Positions 1 to 6,465 of a stretch of 15,466 nt of DNA are shown in pieces (position 1 is the stretch's first letter; the number at the start of each line of letters is the position of its first letter). The notes beneath the pieces were generated by a model. That model saw only the letters and a program-made list of their open reading frames with translations, had not been told where the DNA came from and searched no databases. The translations under genes and the position numbers were made by a program. The stretch covers positions 1 through 15,466 of the forward strand of contig DYRB01000019.1 in assembly GCA_020718945.1 (NCBI GenBank). Reading direction: 5' to 3'. This DNA comes from Lamprocystis purpurea (lineage in GTDB: Bacteria > Pseudomonadota > Gammaproteobacteria > Chromatiales > Chromatiaceae).

Positions 1-20
1 GAGGCGCCGCTCCCACGGGC
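1..20 (-). repeat. REP-like palindromic element, cut by window edge
   Basis: Bases 1-20 are the exact reverse complement of bases 3832-3851. The shared core GTGGGAGCGGC followed by CGCCTC is the left half of a short hairpin repeat seen complete at 3836-3859 and, as a variant, at 7368-7390. It resembles the REP-type units known from Pseudomonas and Xanthomonas genomes (family resemblance from memory, not searched). It lies just downstream of the modC stop, so it may sit at the 3' end of the mod transcript. The rest of bases 21-78 shows nothing I can name. Confidence 0.6.
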
Positions 21-78
21 ACCGATCTGGCCCCCAAATTTGGAACTGCTGGCCCTGTCCTGGGCGGCACCGCCACCC

Positions 79-1158
79 TCAGAGCACGGCCACGGCCTTG
101 ATCTGGACCCAGACCGGTAACCCAGGCGTCAGCCCCAGGTGGTCGGCGGAGCGGCGGGTGACCCGGGCGATCAGGGCCGAGCCGTTCACCTGGAGTTTCA
201 CCAGGGCCAGGGCGGGGTGATCGTCGTCGCCCAGGGACAGGACCCGGGCCGGCAATGTGTTGAGGATACTGGTCCCGGCCATGGGCTCCCGGGCGATGCT
301 CAGATCCCGGGCCAGGACCCGCAGTCGTACCGCATGGCCGAGGGCGGCGCCGGTGTCGCGTACCCAGAGGCTCTGGGTGCCGCACTCGACCCGCATCAGG
401 TGCCAGCGGGCGTCGTGCTCCGCGACCCGGCCCTCCAGGACCACGCCGGCGTCCTCCCCCAGGCGGATGGGCAGGTCCAGCCGGGCCAGGGTCTCGCCCA
501 AGGGGCCGCTCGCCAGCACCCGCCCCTGCTCCATGACCACCAGGTGGTCGGCCAGGCGGGCCACCTCGTCCGGGGCATGGCTGACGTACAGGACGGGGAT
601 GTCCAACTCGTCGTGGAGCCGCTCCAGGTAGGGCAGGATCTCCTGCTTGCGCCGGTGGTCCAGGGCCGCCAGGGGTTCGTCCATGAGCAGGATGCGGGGG
701 CTGACGGCCAGGGCGCGGGCTATGGCGACGCGCTGGCGCTCGCCCCCGGAGAGGCGCCCCGGCCTGCGCCCCAGCAGATGGCCTATGCCCAACAGCTCGA
801 TCACCTGGTCGAGACTCACCCGCTGCTCGGGCACGCCCCGTGATCGGCTGTGCCGCTGGCCATAGCGCAGGTTCCCCATCACGCTGAGGTGGGGGAACAG
901 GCTCGCCTCCTGAAAGACATAGCCCAGGGGTCGCCGGTGGGTCGGCACCCAGGCGGCATTGTCCTGCCAGGTCTCGCCCTGAAAGACCAGGCGGCCCTCC
1001 GGGGCCCGCACCAGGCCGGCGATGCAGCGCAGCAGGGTGGTCTTGCCGGAGCCCGAGTGCCCGAACAGGCAGGTGACCCCGCGCCCGGGGAATTGCTCGT
1101 CCACCCTCAGGCTGAAGCCGGGCCAGTCCAGGTTGAAGCGTGCCTCGATCAATGCCAT
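79..1158 (-). CDS. modC: Molybdate ABC transporter ATP-binding protein ModC
   Basis: This is the cytoplasmic ATPase that powers molybdate import through ModB. The 359-residue protein has the full set of ABC motifs: Walker A GHSGSGKT at 33-40, Q-loop Q83, signature LSGGE at 136-140, Walker B ILLMDEP at 156-162 and the H-loop histidine H194. After the ATPase domain, roughly residues 290-355 form a TOBE/Mop-like molybdate-binding tail (NTLPARVLSL through WVQIKAVAVL). That tail separates ModC from general ABC ATPases, and total length is normal for ModC. The ATG lies six bases after the modB stop, with no strong ribosome-binding site, so translation is probably coupled to modB. It is the last gene of modABC. 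I am confident because of the Mop tail and the neighbours. Confidence 0.96.
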   Translation of the reverse strand: MALIEARFNLDWPGFSLRVDEQFPGRGVTCLFGHSGSGKTTLLRCIAGLVRAPEGRLVFQGETWQDNAAWVPTHRRPLGYVFQEASLFPHLSVMGNLRYGQRHSRSRGVPEQRVSLDQVIELLGIGHLLGRRPGRLSGGERQRVAIARALAVSPRILLMDEPLAALDHRRKQEILPYLERLHDELDIPVLYVSHAPDEVARLADHLVVMEQGRVLASGPLGETLARLDLPIRLGEDAGVVLEGRVAEHDARWHLMRVECGTQSLWVRDTGAALGHAVRLRVLARDLSIAREPMAGTSILNTLPARVLSLGDDDHPALALVKLQVNGSALIARVTRRSADHLGLTPGLPVWVQIKAVAVL

Positions 1159-1164
1159 GGCGGT

Positions 1165-1842
1165 TCAGGCGCTCCTCGCGTTCGGGCGCCAGAGGTAGAG
1201 CACCAGGAGGACGAGGAAGGAGAAGACCAGCATCACCGCGGCCAGGCGATGGGCATCGCTGTACTCCATGGCGTCCACATGGTCGTAGATCTGCACCGAG
1301 GCAACCCGCGTTACGCCGGGGATGTTGCCGCCGATCATGAGCACCACGCCGAATTCCCCCACCGTATGGGCGAAGGTCAGGATGCCCGCGGTCAGGAGGC
1401 CGGGGGCCGCCAGCGGCAAGGCCACGGTGAAGAAGGCGTTCAGGGGCGAGGCACCCAGGGTCGCGGCCACCTCCAGGGGGCGGTCACCGATGGACTCGAA
1501 GGCGTTCTGCACCGGCTGCACCATGAAGGGCAGGGAATAGAAGACCGAGGCCACCACCAGCCCCCAGAAGGTGAAGGGCAGGAGCCCCAGCCCCAGGGCC
1601 TGGGTGAACTGCCCCACAGGCCCGTTCGGCCCCATGGCGACCAGCAGATAGAAGCCGAGGACCGAGGGCGGCAGGACCAAGGGCAGGGCGACCATGGCGC
1701 CGATGGGGCCCTTCCAGCGCGAGTGGGTCCGCGCCAGCCACCAGGCCACGGGGGTACCGACCAGGAACAGGATCAGCGTGACGACGCCCGCCAGGCGCAG
1801 GGTCAGCCAGATGGATTGCAGATCGGCCTCGTTCAGCAGCAT
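1165..1842 (-). CDS. modB: Molybdate ABC transporter permease ModB
   Basis: This inner-membrane permease forms the molybdate channel with ModC and receives substrate from ModA. The 225-residue protein has about five hydrophobic segments: roughly 12-36, 46-70, 86-108, 142-172 and 199-218. The binding-protein-dependent transport signature, the EAA loop that docks on the ATPase, is at about 124-155, with E124, the AATLGAS stretch and the following LPLAAPGLL. Length matches ModB. The ATG is preceded by GAGG at good spacing (read on the minus strand), supporting this start. Its 213-base separation from modA is unusual for this operon and is filled by a repeat described separately. Confidence 0.96.
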   Translation of the reverse strand: MLLNEADLQSIWLTLRLAGVVTLILFLVGTPVAWWLARTHSRWKGPIGAMVALPLVLPPSVLGFYLLVAMGPNGPVGQFTQALGLGLLPFTFWGLVVASVFYSLPFMVQPVQNAFESIGDRPLEVAATLGASPLNAFFTVALPLAAPGLLTAGILTFAHTVGEFGVVLMIGGNIPGVTRVASVQIYDHVDAMEYSDAHRLAAVMLVFSFLVLLVLYLWRPNARSA

Positions 1843-1907
1843 GGCGTTTTCCTCAGTGAACCCCAGTCGGGGCCAAGTCCGGACCTTAAGCCCAGAAAGA
1901 GCAATAC

Positions 1908-2037
1908 AGCCGCAAATTACGCAAATGTACGCAAATGGGTCAGTCAGTTAGGCAGAGTCCACAGTTCGCCCACAGGGTCAACCGGAGACCGCCACGAAGT
2001 CCTTGGCAATTTGCGTCTATTTGCGTTCATTTGCGGC
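1908..2037. repeat. Inverted pair of GCAAAT-type 10-base repeats inside the mod operon
   Basis: The left arm at 1908-1936 reads AGCCGCAAAT, then two further units ending ACGCAAAT. The right arm at 2008-2037 is the same three-unit motif inverted (units ATTTGCGTCT, ATTTGCGTTC, ATTTGCGGCT). The left arm lacks one base relative to the right arm and differs at a few unit-boundary bases. A third copy lies at 3751-3780. About 70 bases separate the arms, so the RNA could fold into a long stem between modA and modB. The motif looks like a dispersed chromosomal repeat, not an operon-specific signal. Its effect on modA:modB ratio or mRNA processing is an inference. Confidence 0.75.
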
Positions 2038-2055
2038 TCAACTGCCTTTGTTAGG

Positions 2056-2808
2056 TTAAATGCCGTAGCCGTAGCCCGTGATGACGGCGCGCGCCTCCTC
2101 GCCCTTGAGGAACGCCATCAGGGCCTCGGCCGCCGGCTTGCCCTTACCCTTGGCAAGCACCACCGCATCCTGGCGGATGGGCTCATGGAGCTTGTCCGGC
2201 ACTGGCCAGGCCGAACCTTCGATCTGCTTGCCGTCCTTGATGATCTGGGACAGGGCCACGAAGCCCAGTTCCGCGTTGCCGGTACTGACGAACTGGAAGG
2301 TCTGGGCGATGTTCTCCCCGGTCACGAACTTAGGTGCCACCTGATCCAGCAGTTCAAGCCCCGTCAACACCTGCAGCGCCGCGGCACCGTAGGGGGCGGT
2401 CTTGGGGTTGGCGATGGCGATCTTCTCGAAGGCCCCCTTCGCCAACACCTTCCCCTGGTCATCGACGAACCCGGGCCTGGCCGACCACAGGACCAGGGTG
2501 CCGATGGCGTAGGTGAACTGGGTCCCCTTCACCGCCGCACCCTCTGCGACCAGCTTGGTCGGGGTCCTGTCGTCGGCGGCGAGCAGGACCTCGAAGGGGG
2601 CGCCGTTCTGGATCTGGGCATAGAACTTGCCGGTTGCCCCGTAGGCGGCATTGACCTTGTGGCCGGTCGCCTTCTCGAAGGCAACGGCCATCTCCTTCAT
2701 GGGGGCGGTGAAGTTGGCGGCGACCGCCACCTGGACCTCGTCGGCCTGGGCCAAGGTACCGGCACCGAGCAAGGCGAGGGCCAGGGAGAACTTGCGGACT
2801 GGATGCAT
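2056..2808 (-). CDS. modA: Periplasmic molybdate-binding protein ModA
   Basis: ModA captures molybdate (and usually tungstate) in the periplasm and hands it to ModB. The 250-residue precursor starts with a typical signal peptide: basic PVRK, then a hydrophobic core, with likely cleavage after LAQA at residue 22. The mature part follows the Azotobacter-type ModA pattern, recalled from that family: AVAANF near 28-33, NGAPFEVLLAADD at 68-80, then FTYAIG, LVLWSA and the late LGFVALSQI segment. The serine-rich ligand loop of Azotobacter ModA is YGATG here (57-61), so a ligand-contact serine may be replaced. GGAG lies eight bases before the ATG and supports this start. It is the first gene of the operon. 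Confidence 0.95.
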   Translation of the reverse strand: MHPVRKFSLALALLGAGTLAQADEVQVAVAANFTAPMKEMAVAFEKATGHKVNAAYGATGKFYAQIQNGAPFEVLLAADDRTPTKLVAEGAAVKGTQFTYAIGTLVLWSARPGFVDDQGKVLAKGAFEKIAIANPKTAPYGAAALQVLTGLELLDQVAPKFVTGENIAQTFQFVSTGNAELGFVALSQIIKDGKQIEGSAWPVPDKLHEPIRQDAVVLAKGKGKPAAEALMAFLKGEEARAVITGYGYGI

Positions 2809-2953
2809 GGCCGAGGCTCCGAACGGCTAGGGTGACTGGGCTACCAGGATCGGGCGGGGGACCTCACCGGCGACACAGGGCGCTGAAGGATTGCCCCTGA
2901 CCGTGGCACTTTAGCAAGACACATGCCGGATCAAGCCGGCGCATCCGGCGAAG

Positions 2954-2984
2954 GGCCGCCGCCTGATACACAGGCGCGGCGGCC
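2954..2984. other. GC-rich hairpin upstream of modA
   Basis: GGCCGCCG then CCTG (2954-2965) pairs with CAGG, a two-base bulge CG, then CGGCGGCC (2971-2984) around a five-base loop ATACA. That gives 12 base pairs with one small bulge. No T-run follows on either strand, so it is not a classic terminator. It lies about 145 bases upstream of modA on the leader side and could act in the modA leader or be a chance or REP-like structure. Confidence 0.45.
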
Positions 2985-3131
2985 AGCTTGTCGAACAGGA
3001 TGGCAGATCCGCCCCTGTTGCTCCACCGGCGGGCCCTGACCCGCCGCGCCCCAGGACCTGACGCACTCTTGCGGGGCCGCTCGCCGGACCTCGCCCCGGA
3101 CCGGTCCGCCACAGGCCCCGGCAGCCCGCGG

Positions 3132-3160
3132 TTGACGTGGCCCGCCGGGGTGCCTAAATT
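3132..3160 (+). promoter_or_regulatory. Candidate sigma70 promoter for the peroxiredoxin gene
   Basis: TTGACG at 3132-3137 and TAAATT at 3155-3160 are separated by exactly 17 bases. The -35 matches consensus at five of six positions and the -10 at four of six. This predicts a start near 3167 and a leader of about 100 bases before the gene at 3268. Confidence 0.6.
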
Positions 3161-3267
3161 CCGCACGGACCCGATCAGAAACACAGGCACCTGGGACGCC
3201 CTCGGGGAATCCCGCCGGGGCCCGCCCCAAGTCCAACTAAAACGAACCACCAACGGAGCGAAATCAC

Positions 3268-3732
3268 ATGCTGCAAGTCGGCGACCAGGCCCCGCCCCTC
3301 TCCCTCCCGGATGCGGACATGGAGCGCGTCAATCTGCCCGACCTCATCGGGCGCAAGCATGTGGTGCTGTATTTCTATCCCAAGGACGACACCCCGGGGT
3401 GCACCATGGAGGCCCTGGAATTCAGCGACCTGTATGGCGAGTTCGCCGCCCTGGACACGGAGGTGATGGGGGTGAGTCGGGACACCTGCGTCAGCCACGG
3501 GGCCTTCCGCGACAAATTCGGGCTCAACGTGCGGCTGCTCGCCGACACCGAGGGCGAGGCCTGCCAGGCCTACGACGTGTGGCAGGAGAAGGAGGCCCAT
3601 GGCGAGCGGCGCATGGGGGTGGTGCGCTCCACCTTCGTCATCGACAAGCAGGGCCTGGTCCGCCATGCCCTCTACGACGTCAAGCCCAAGGGGCATGCCG
3701 AACAGGTGCTGGAGTTGGTGCGGGGGCTCTGA
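3268..3732 (+). CDS. bcp: Thioredoxin-dependent peroxiredoxin, BCP/PrxQ type
   Basis: This cytoplasmic thiol peroxidase reduces hydrogen peroxide and organic hydroperoxides. The 154-residue protein fits BCP length and shows the peroxiredoxin active site FYPKDDTPGCT, with peroxidatic C45. Further family landmarks are GVSRD at 68-72 and STFVID followed by G.VRHALYDV near the end. The usual resolving cysteine five residues after the peroxidatic one is absent (L50). Only C74 and C99 remain as partners, so this is a one-Cys form or uses an unusual resolving cysteine. GGAG lies nine bases before the ATG. The gene stands alone behind its own promoter; a repeat begins 19 bases after its stop. Confidence 0.93.
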   Translation: MLQVGDQAPPLSLPDADMERVNLPDLIGRKHVVLYFYPKDDTPGCTMEALEFSDLYGEFAALDTEVMGVSRDTCVSHGAFRDKFGLNVRLLADTEGEACQAYDVWQEKEAHGERRMGVVRSTFVIDKQGLVRHALYDVKPKGHAEQVLELVRGL

Positions 3733-3750
3733 GCCTGAGAAAACCAGTGC

Positions 3751-3780
3751 AGCCGCAAATGAACGCAAATGGACGCAAAT
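3751..3780 (+). repeat. GCAAAT-type 10-base repeat, third copy
   Basis: Three units of exactly ten bases: AGCCGCAAAT, GAACGCAAAT, GGACGCAAAT. It has the same design as the two arms in the mod operon spacer. Here it is a single arm in plus orientation, 19 bases past the peroxiredoxin stop. Confidence 0.75.
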
Positions 3781-3835
3781 AAACAGGGACTTGCGTTTAG
3801 AACTCTGAGCCAGCGCCGACCGCCGGATGGGGCCC

Positions 3836-3859
3836 GTGGGAGCGGCGCCTCGCCGCGAC
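3836..3859 (+). repeat. REP-like hairpin, GTGGGAGCGGC family
   Basis: GTGGGAGCGGC, a short centre, then GCCGCGAC. The GCGGC and GCCGC parts pair into a hairpin. Its left part plus upstream bases recurs exactly at 1-20 in inverted orientation, and the whole design recurs at 7368-7390. Confidence 0.7.
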
Positions 3860-3863
3860 CGGC

Positions 3864-3887
3864 CGGACGGGGCATGCGCCCCGTCCG
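3864..3887. repeat. CCCCGTCC-family hairpin
   Basis: Ten-base perfect arms, CGGACGGGGC (3864-3873) and GCCCCGTCCG (3878-3887), surround loop ATGC. The same palindrome occurs at 11255-11280 and 14421-14446, with a looser relative at 14167-14191. Confidence 0.75.
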
Positions 3888-3948
3888 AGACGCTTCGATT
3901 GCCGCCGTTGGCTAGACCCCTCCCGTCTCCGGCGAAAGCGCAAAGGTC

Positions 3949-3975
3949 CGGGACGGGGTTGCAAACCCCGTCCCG
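3949..3975. repeat. CCCCGTCC-family hairpin, variant
   Basis: Twelve-base perfect arms, CGGGACGGGGTT (3949-3960) and AACCCCGTCCCG (3964-3975), with loop GCA. A half copy of the left arm, with one mismatch, is at 14242-14253. This strong stem has no T-run and could shield either convergent transcript from 3' decay. Confidence 0.7.
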
Positions 3976-3997
3976 CGCAAGTCCGGCGCGGGCCCTG

Positions 3998-4083
3998 AGC
4001 CCCGCAGGGGCGTGACATACCAGCCCAGGGCAACGCCCTGGGATCGCGCCGACACACGAGCCAGCCCTGTAAGGGCGTGACAT
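3998..4083. repeat. Composite repeat: GGGCGTGACAT direct copies flanking a hairpin
   Basis: Two 21-base direct copies start AGCCC and end GGGCGTGACAT (3998-4018 and 4063-4083). Between them is a perfect eight-base hairpin, CCCAGGGC (4024-4031), loop AAC, GCCCTGGG (4035-4042). Each direct copy also has a small internal palindrome. This looks like one unit of a dispersed REP-like family. Confidence 0.65.
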
Positions 4084-4118
4084 TCGGCCCCTGTGTTGGC
4101 AGGCGTGGCGACCCGGCC

Positions 4119-5633
4119 TCAGGCCTCCAGCAACCCCTCCCGGGCATAGACCCACAGCAGCCGGTCCAGGTTGGCCGGGACTGCTGCCTCCAGATCCCCG
4201 GAAAGCCCTGCCGCCAGTTCAGGTTCGGCGATCACCGCGGCGACCAACTCCGCTGCCAGGGCCGCCCGGTCCCGAGTCCCGTCGAGCAGGGTCAACAGCA
4301 TCCCCGACAGGGCATCCAGCCCCAGGCTGCGGTGCCGGGCGGTGGCCGCATGCCCCTCCCCCGCCGCCGCCTGGGCCCTGGCCAGGGCGGTGGCCCTGGG
4401 CCGCTCGGACACCGTCGTCGGCCAGGTCGCGGACCTGGCGGTGAGACGCAGGGCCTGGGAGGCGTAGAGATTGAAGACCTCGGTCAGGCAGGTCTCGGTC
4501 TCAGTGGCCGGGGCCCCGTCCCCCAACAGATCGGCCAAGGGCAGCGCATTGGGGTAGACCGCTGCCAGTTTGGCCAACAGGGCCTTGGTCAGGGGCTGCT
4601 CGACCTGGAAGCTCCCGCCCGCCGCGGAGCCATAGGTCTGGGCCTCGACCCGATCCAGGATCGGCGGCCCTACCGGGGTCAGATCGGCGTAGAGGCCGAA
4701 GCCATAGAGCCGGTCGAGATCGATGTCCAGGTCCGGCGCCACCTCGGAGCGCACCAGCATTGTGCGGCGGAAGGGCCGCAGGGTCAGGAAGTCCATGACC
4801 TGCTCCTGCTCGGCCTGGGGCTCGACACCAGCCACCACCGCCTGTGCCGCCGGACCCAGGGTGGAGGCAAACATGGTGTGGAGCTGGGTGTCGGCCAGAT
4901 ACCCCAGCCTATGCCGGGCGGCCCGGGCGAGGAAGTCGCCGAACAGCTCCGGGGCGTTGGTCTCTTCCAGATACTCGTGGTAGAGGTAGCTCGGGCGGGC
5001 CTGGCGCAGGTACTCCAGCTCCCGGCGCAGGACCTGTCCCTCCGGGCGCGGGTCCTCGGCCAGGCCCGCCGCCAGCAGGTCCAGCAGTGCCCTGGCCTGC
5101 CCCAGCCGCTCCCCCGCCGTCGCCGCCCCGCGGGTCCGATACAACAGCATGTCCCGCAGCATGGAGCGGCTGCGCCAGCCCGGCAGCACGTTGTAGCTCA
5201 CATAGGCGATGCCGGTGGGGCTGAGGAGCCGGGCGCACAGATGCAGGATGTGCTCGCGCACCGCCTCCGGGACCCAGGACCAGACCCCGTGGACCAGGAT
5301 GTAATCGAAGGCCCCCCCGTTGCCGTCCAGGTCCAAGATGTCCTGGTGCAGCAACCGGACATTGGTCAGGCCCAGGGATTCGATCAGGGCCTGGCCGCGG
5401 CGGGCCTGCTCCGCGCCCAATTCCACCCCCAAGAACTCGCTGCCCGGCAGGCCCACGGCCATGGGGATCAGGTTGCCCCCGGCCGCCGCCCCCAGTTCCA
5501 GGACCCGGCACGCCTCCGGCGGGGCCGTCGCCACCCCCAGCAGGCGGCCCAGGGTCGCCAGGGTGTCCGGGTGGGTGTCCGGCAGGGCGTGGCCCTCGTA
5601 GGGGATCTGGTCATAGCTGGGCAGGGTCGGCAT
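4119..5633 (-). CDS. SAM-dependent methyltransferase with PKMT-type regulatory domain
   Basis: The 504-residue protein begins with a class I methyltransferase domain: SAM-binding motif I VLELGAAAGGN at 44-54, the acidic residue E71 ending the second strand, DILDLDG near 98-104, and the characteristic YNVLPGW at 147-153. Residues from about 220 to 310 fit the methyltransferase regulatory domain found behind this module in the rickettsial protein-lysine methyltransferases PKMT1/2. The remaining C-terminal part is not recognised. The family link suggests protein lysine methylation, but the substrate here is unknown. It is a single gene, divergent from yefM-yoeB. No clear ribosome-binding site precedes the ATG at 5633, but the YDQIPYEG opening is typical of this family, so I keep this start. 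Confidence 0.88.
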   Translation of the reverse strand: MPTLPSYDQIPYEGHALPDTHPDTLATLGRLLGVATAPPEACRVLELGAAAGGNLIPMAVGLPGSEFLGVELGAEQARRGQALIESLGLTNVRLLHQDILDLDGNGGAFDYILVHGVWSWVPEAVREHILHLCARLLSPTGIAYVSYNVLPGWRSRSMLRDMLLYRTRGAATAGERLGQARALLDLLAAGLAEDPRPEGQVLRRELEYLRQARPSYLYHEYLEETNAPELFGDFLARAARHRLGYLADTQLHTMFASTLGPAAQAVVAGVEPQAEQEQVMDFLTLRPFRRTMLVRSEVAPDLDIDLDRLYGFGLYADLTPVGPPILDRVEAQTYGSAAGGSFQVEQPLTKALLAKLAAVYPNALPLADLLGDGAPATETETCLTEVFNLYASQALRLTARSATWPTTVSERPRATALARAQAAAGEGHAATARHRSLGLDALSGMLLTLLDGTRDRAALAAELVAAVIAEPELAAGLSGDLEAAVPANLDRLLWVYAREGLLEA

Positions 5634-5756
5634 GGTGGGGTCGGCTGGAATGGGGGCTGGGATGGCCGCGGAGTGTGCCCGCGGCGACCGGCGCGGTCCA
5701 GACGGACCTCTGCGGCAGGCCGTGTTCTCACCCCATGGCGGTACGCCGAGGAGCCG

Positions 5757-5774
5757 CGTACAATTTTCTGTACA
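5757..5774 (+). promoter_or_regulatory. YefM-YoeB operator and -10 region
   Basis: CGTACA (5757-5762) and TGTACA (5769-5774) are spaced 12 bases start to start. In E. coli, YefM-YoeB represses its operon through two adjacent palindromes with TGTACA cores; I recall a similar 12-base spacing there. TACAAT at 5759-5764 matches the -10 consensus at five of six positions and overlaps the first element, so binding would block transcription. No good -35 is visible. The first visible TGTACA core is 24 bases before the yefM ATG. Confidence 0.65.
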
Positions 5775-5797
5775 TATCCAACTGCCGCGGAACGCCG

Positions 5798-6049
5798 ATG
5801 GACGCCATCACCTACACCTCCGCCCGGGCCAACCTGGCCCGCACCATGGATCGGGTCTGCGAAGACCACGACCCCATCATCATCACCCGCAGCTCTGAGC
5901 AGTCGGTGGTCATGGTCTCGCTGGAGGACTACAACGCCCTGGCCGAGACCGCCTACCTGCTGCGCAGCCCCAGCAACGCCCGGCGGCTCCTGGACTCCGT
6001 CGCCGAACTGGAGCGGGGCGGGGGCAGGGAGCGGGAACTCGCCCAGTGA
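5798..6049 (+). CDS. yefM: Antitoxin YefM (Phd/YefM family)
   Basis: YefM binds and neutralises YoeB and, with it, represses the operon. The 83-residue product, the same length as E. coli YefM, contains the DNA-binding N-terminal fold (ITYTSARANLARTM) and the hallmark MVSLEDYNALAETAYLLRS segment followed by PSNARRLLDSV. The frame is open further upstream to 5675. The start at 5798 is chosen because family homology begins at MDAITY and because the operator lies in front of it. The ribosome-binding site is weak. Its TGA overlaps the yoeB GTG, coupling the two genes. Confidence 0.95.
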   Translation: MDAITYTSARANLARTMDRVCEDHDPIIITRSSEQSVVMVSLEDYNALAETAYLLRSPSNARRLLDSVAELERGGGRERELAQ

Positions 6050-6300
6050 GGATCGTTTTCGCCGAACGCGCCTGGGAGGACTACCTGTACTGGCAGGGGC
6101 AGGACCGCAAGACCCTGGCGCGCATCAACCACCTGATCCGCGAGATACAACGCGACCCCTTCGCCGGCATAGGCAAGCCGGAGCCCCTGAAGCATGCCCT
6201 GACCGGGTACTGGTCCCGGCGCATCAGCGACGAGCACCGCCTGGTCTACAAGGTCCAGGACGATGCCCTGTGGATTGCTCAGGCGCGGTACCACTATTGA
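6046..6300 (+). CDS. yoeB: Toxin YoeB, ribosome-dependent mRNA endonuclease
   Basis: YoeB cleaves mRNA in the ribosomal A site when not held by YefM. The 84-residue product equals E. coli YoeB in length and keeps its catalytic residues at identical positions: E46, R65, H83 and the terminal Y84. It also has WEDYLYWQ near the start and KPEPLKH at 44-50. The start codon is GTG at 6046, sharing GTGA with the yefM stop. Nothing is truncated, so the toxin should be active and the system functional. Confidence 0.96.
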   Translation: MRIVFAERAWEDYLYWQGQDRKTLARINHLIREIQRDPFAGIGKPEPLKHALTGYWSRRISDEHRLVYKVQDDALWIAQARYHY

Positions 6301-6315
6301 GAGTGGGGAATACAT

Positions 6316-6397
6316 GGACAGGATTAACAGGGTGATAAAAGGATACCCAGAGCAAGAAGAATCCTGTTAATCCTGCGAAATCCTGTTAATCCTGTCC
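6316..6397. repeat. Inverted and direct repeat, GGACAGGATTAACAGG type
   Basis: A perfect 16-base inverted pair, GGACAGGATTAACAGG at 6316-6331 and its complement at 6382-6397, flanks 50 bases. A 15-base direct copy of the right arm, ATCCTGTTAATCCTG, sits at 6361-6375, 19 bases from its twin at 6380-6394. It is AT-richer than its surroundings. It lies between the convergent yoeB and truC genes and could fold in either transcript. I recall similar sequences as dispersed repeats in other bacterial genomes. Confidence 0.75.
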
Positions 6398-6436
6398 TAT
6401 TACAGGCCGGCCGTTGCGGACTGCGAGCTTGAACCA

Positions 6437-6452
6437 CAGGCCTGGCGGCCTG
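6437..6452. terminator. Short hairpin behind truC
   Basis: CAGGCC, loop TGGC, GGCCTG: six perfect GC-rich pairs starting 14 bases after the truC stop. There is no T-run, so it is at best a weak or processing-type terminator. Confidence 0.3.
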
Positions 6453-6465
6453 AGGCACAGCCTCG

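Larger units (their letters stand above)
2809..3267. other. Non-coding region between modA and the peroxiredoxin gene
   Basis: These 459 bases separate the divergent modA and peroxiredoxin genes. I see a GC-rich hairpin (2954-2984) and a promoter for the rightward gene (3132-3160), each listed separately. Open frames on both strands here lack recognisable protein character and look like GC-driven noise. I found no convincing ModE-type palindrome and no sigma70 promoter facing modA. Confidence 0.5.
3733..4118. other. Repeat-filled non-coding region
   Basis: These 386 bases lie between the convergent peroxiredoxin and methyltransferase genes. They are almost wholly made of short palindromes from several families, listed separately: a GCAAAT repeat, a GTGGGAGCGGC-type REP, two CCCCGTCC hairpins, and a GGGCGTGACAT direct repeat pair flanking a CCCAGGGC hairpin. 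I see no protein-coding or RNA gene here. Confidence 0.7.

Noticed and set aside
1908..2037. A CRISPR-like array in the mod spacer
   Set aside because: The units are ten bases with no spacers and the two arms are inverted. No cas gene is in the window. It is a dispersed repeat.
850..2835. A 661-codon plus-strand open frame across modC, modB and modA
   Set aside because: It is antisense to three convincing mod genes, runs through the repeat spacer, and has low-complexity G/Q/H/R composition.
2809..2960. A ModE operator or molybdenum-cofactor riboswitch ahead of modA
   Set aside because: I found no TATAT-type palindrome and could not match the riboswitch consensus by eye. A covariance-model search would settle it.
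4077..6335. A 752-codon plus-strand open frame across the methyltransferase and the toxin-antitoxin genes
   Set aside because: It overlaps well-supported genes on both strands; its composition is typical of GC-rich shadow frames.
6316..6397. A CRISPR-like array of GGATTAACAGG repeats
   Set aside because: There are only three copies, one inverted, with irregular gaps and no cas genes.
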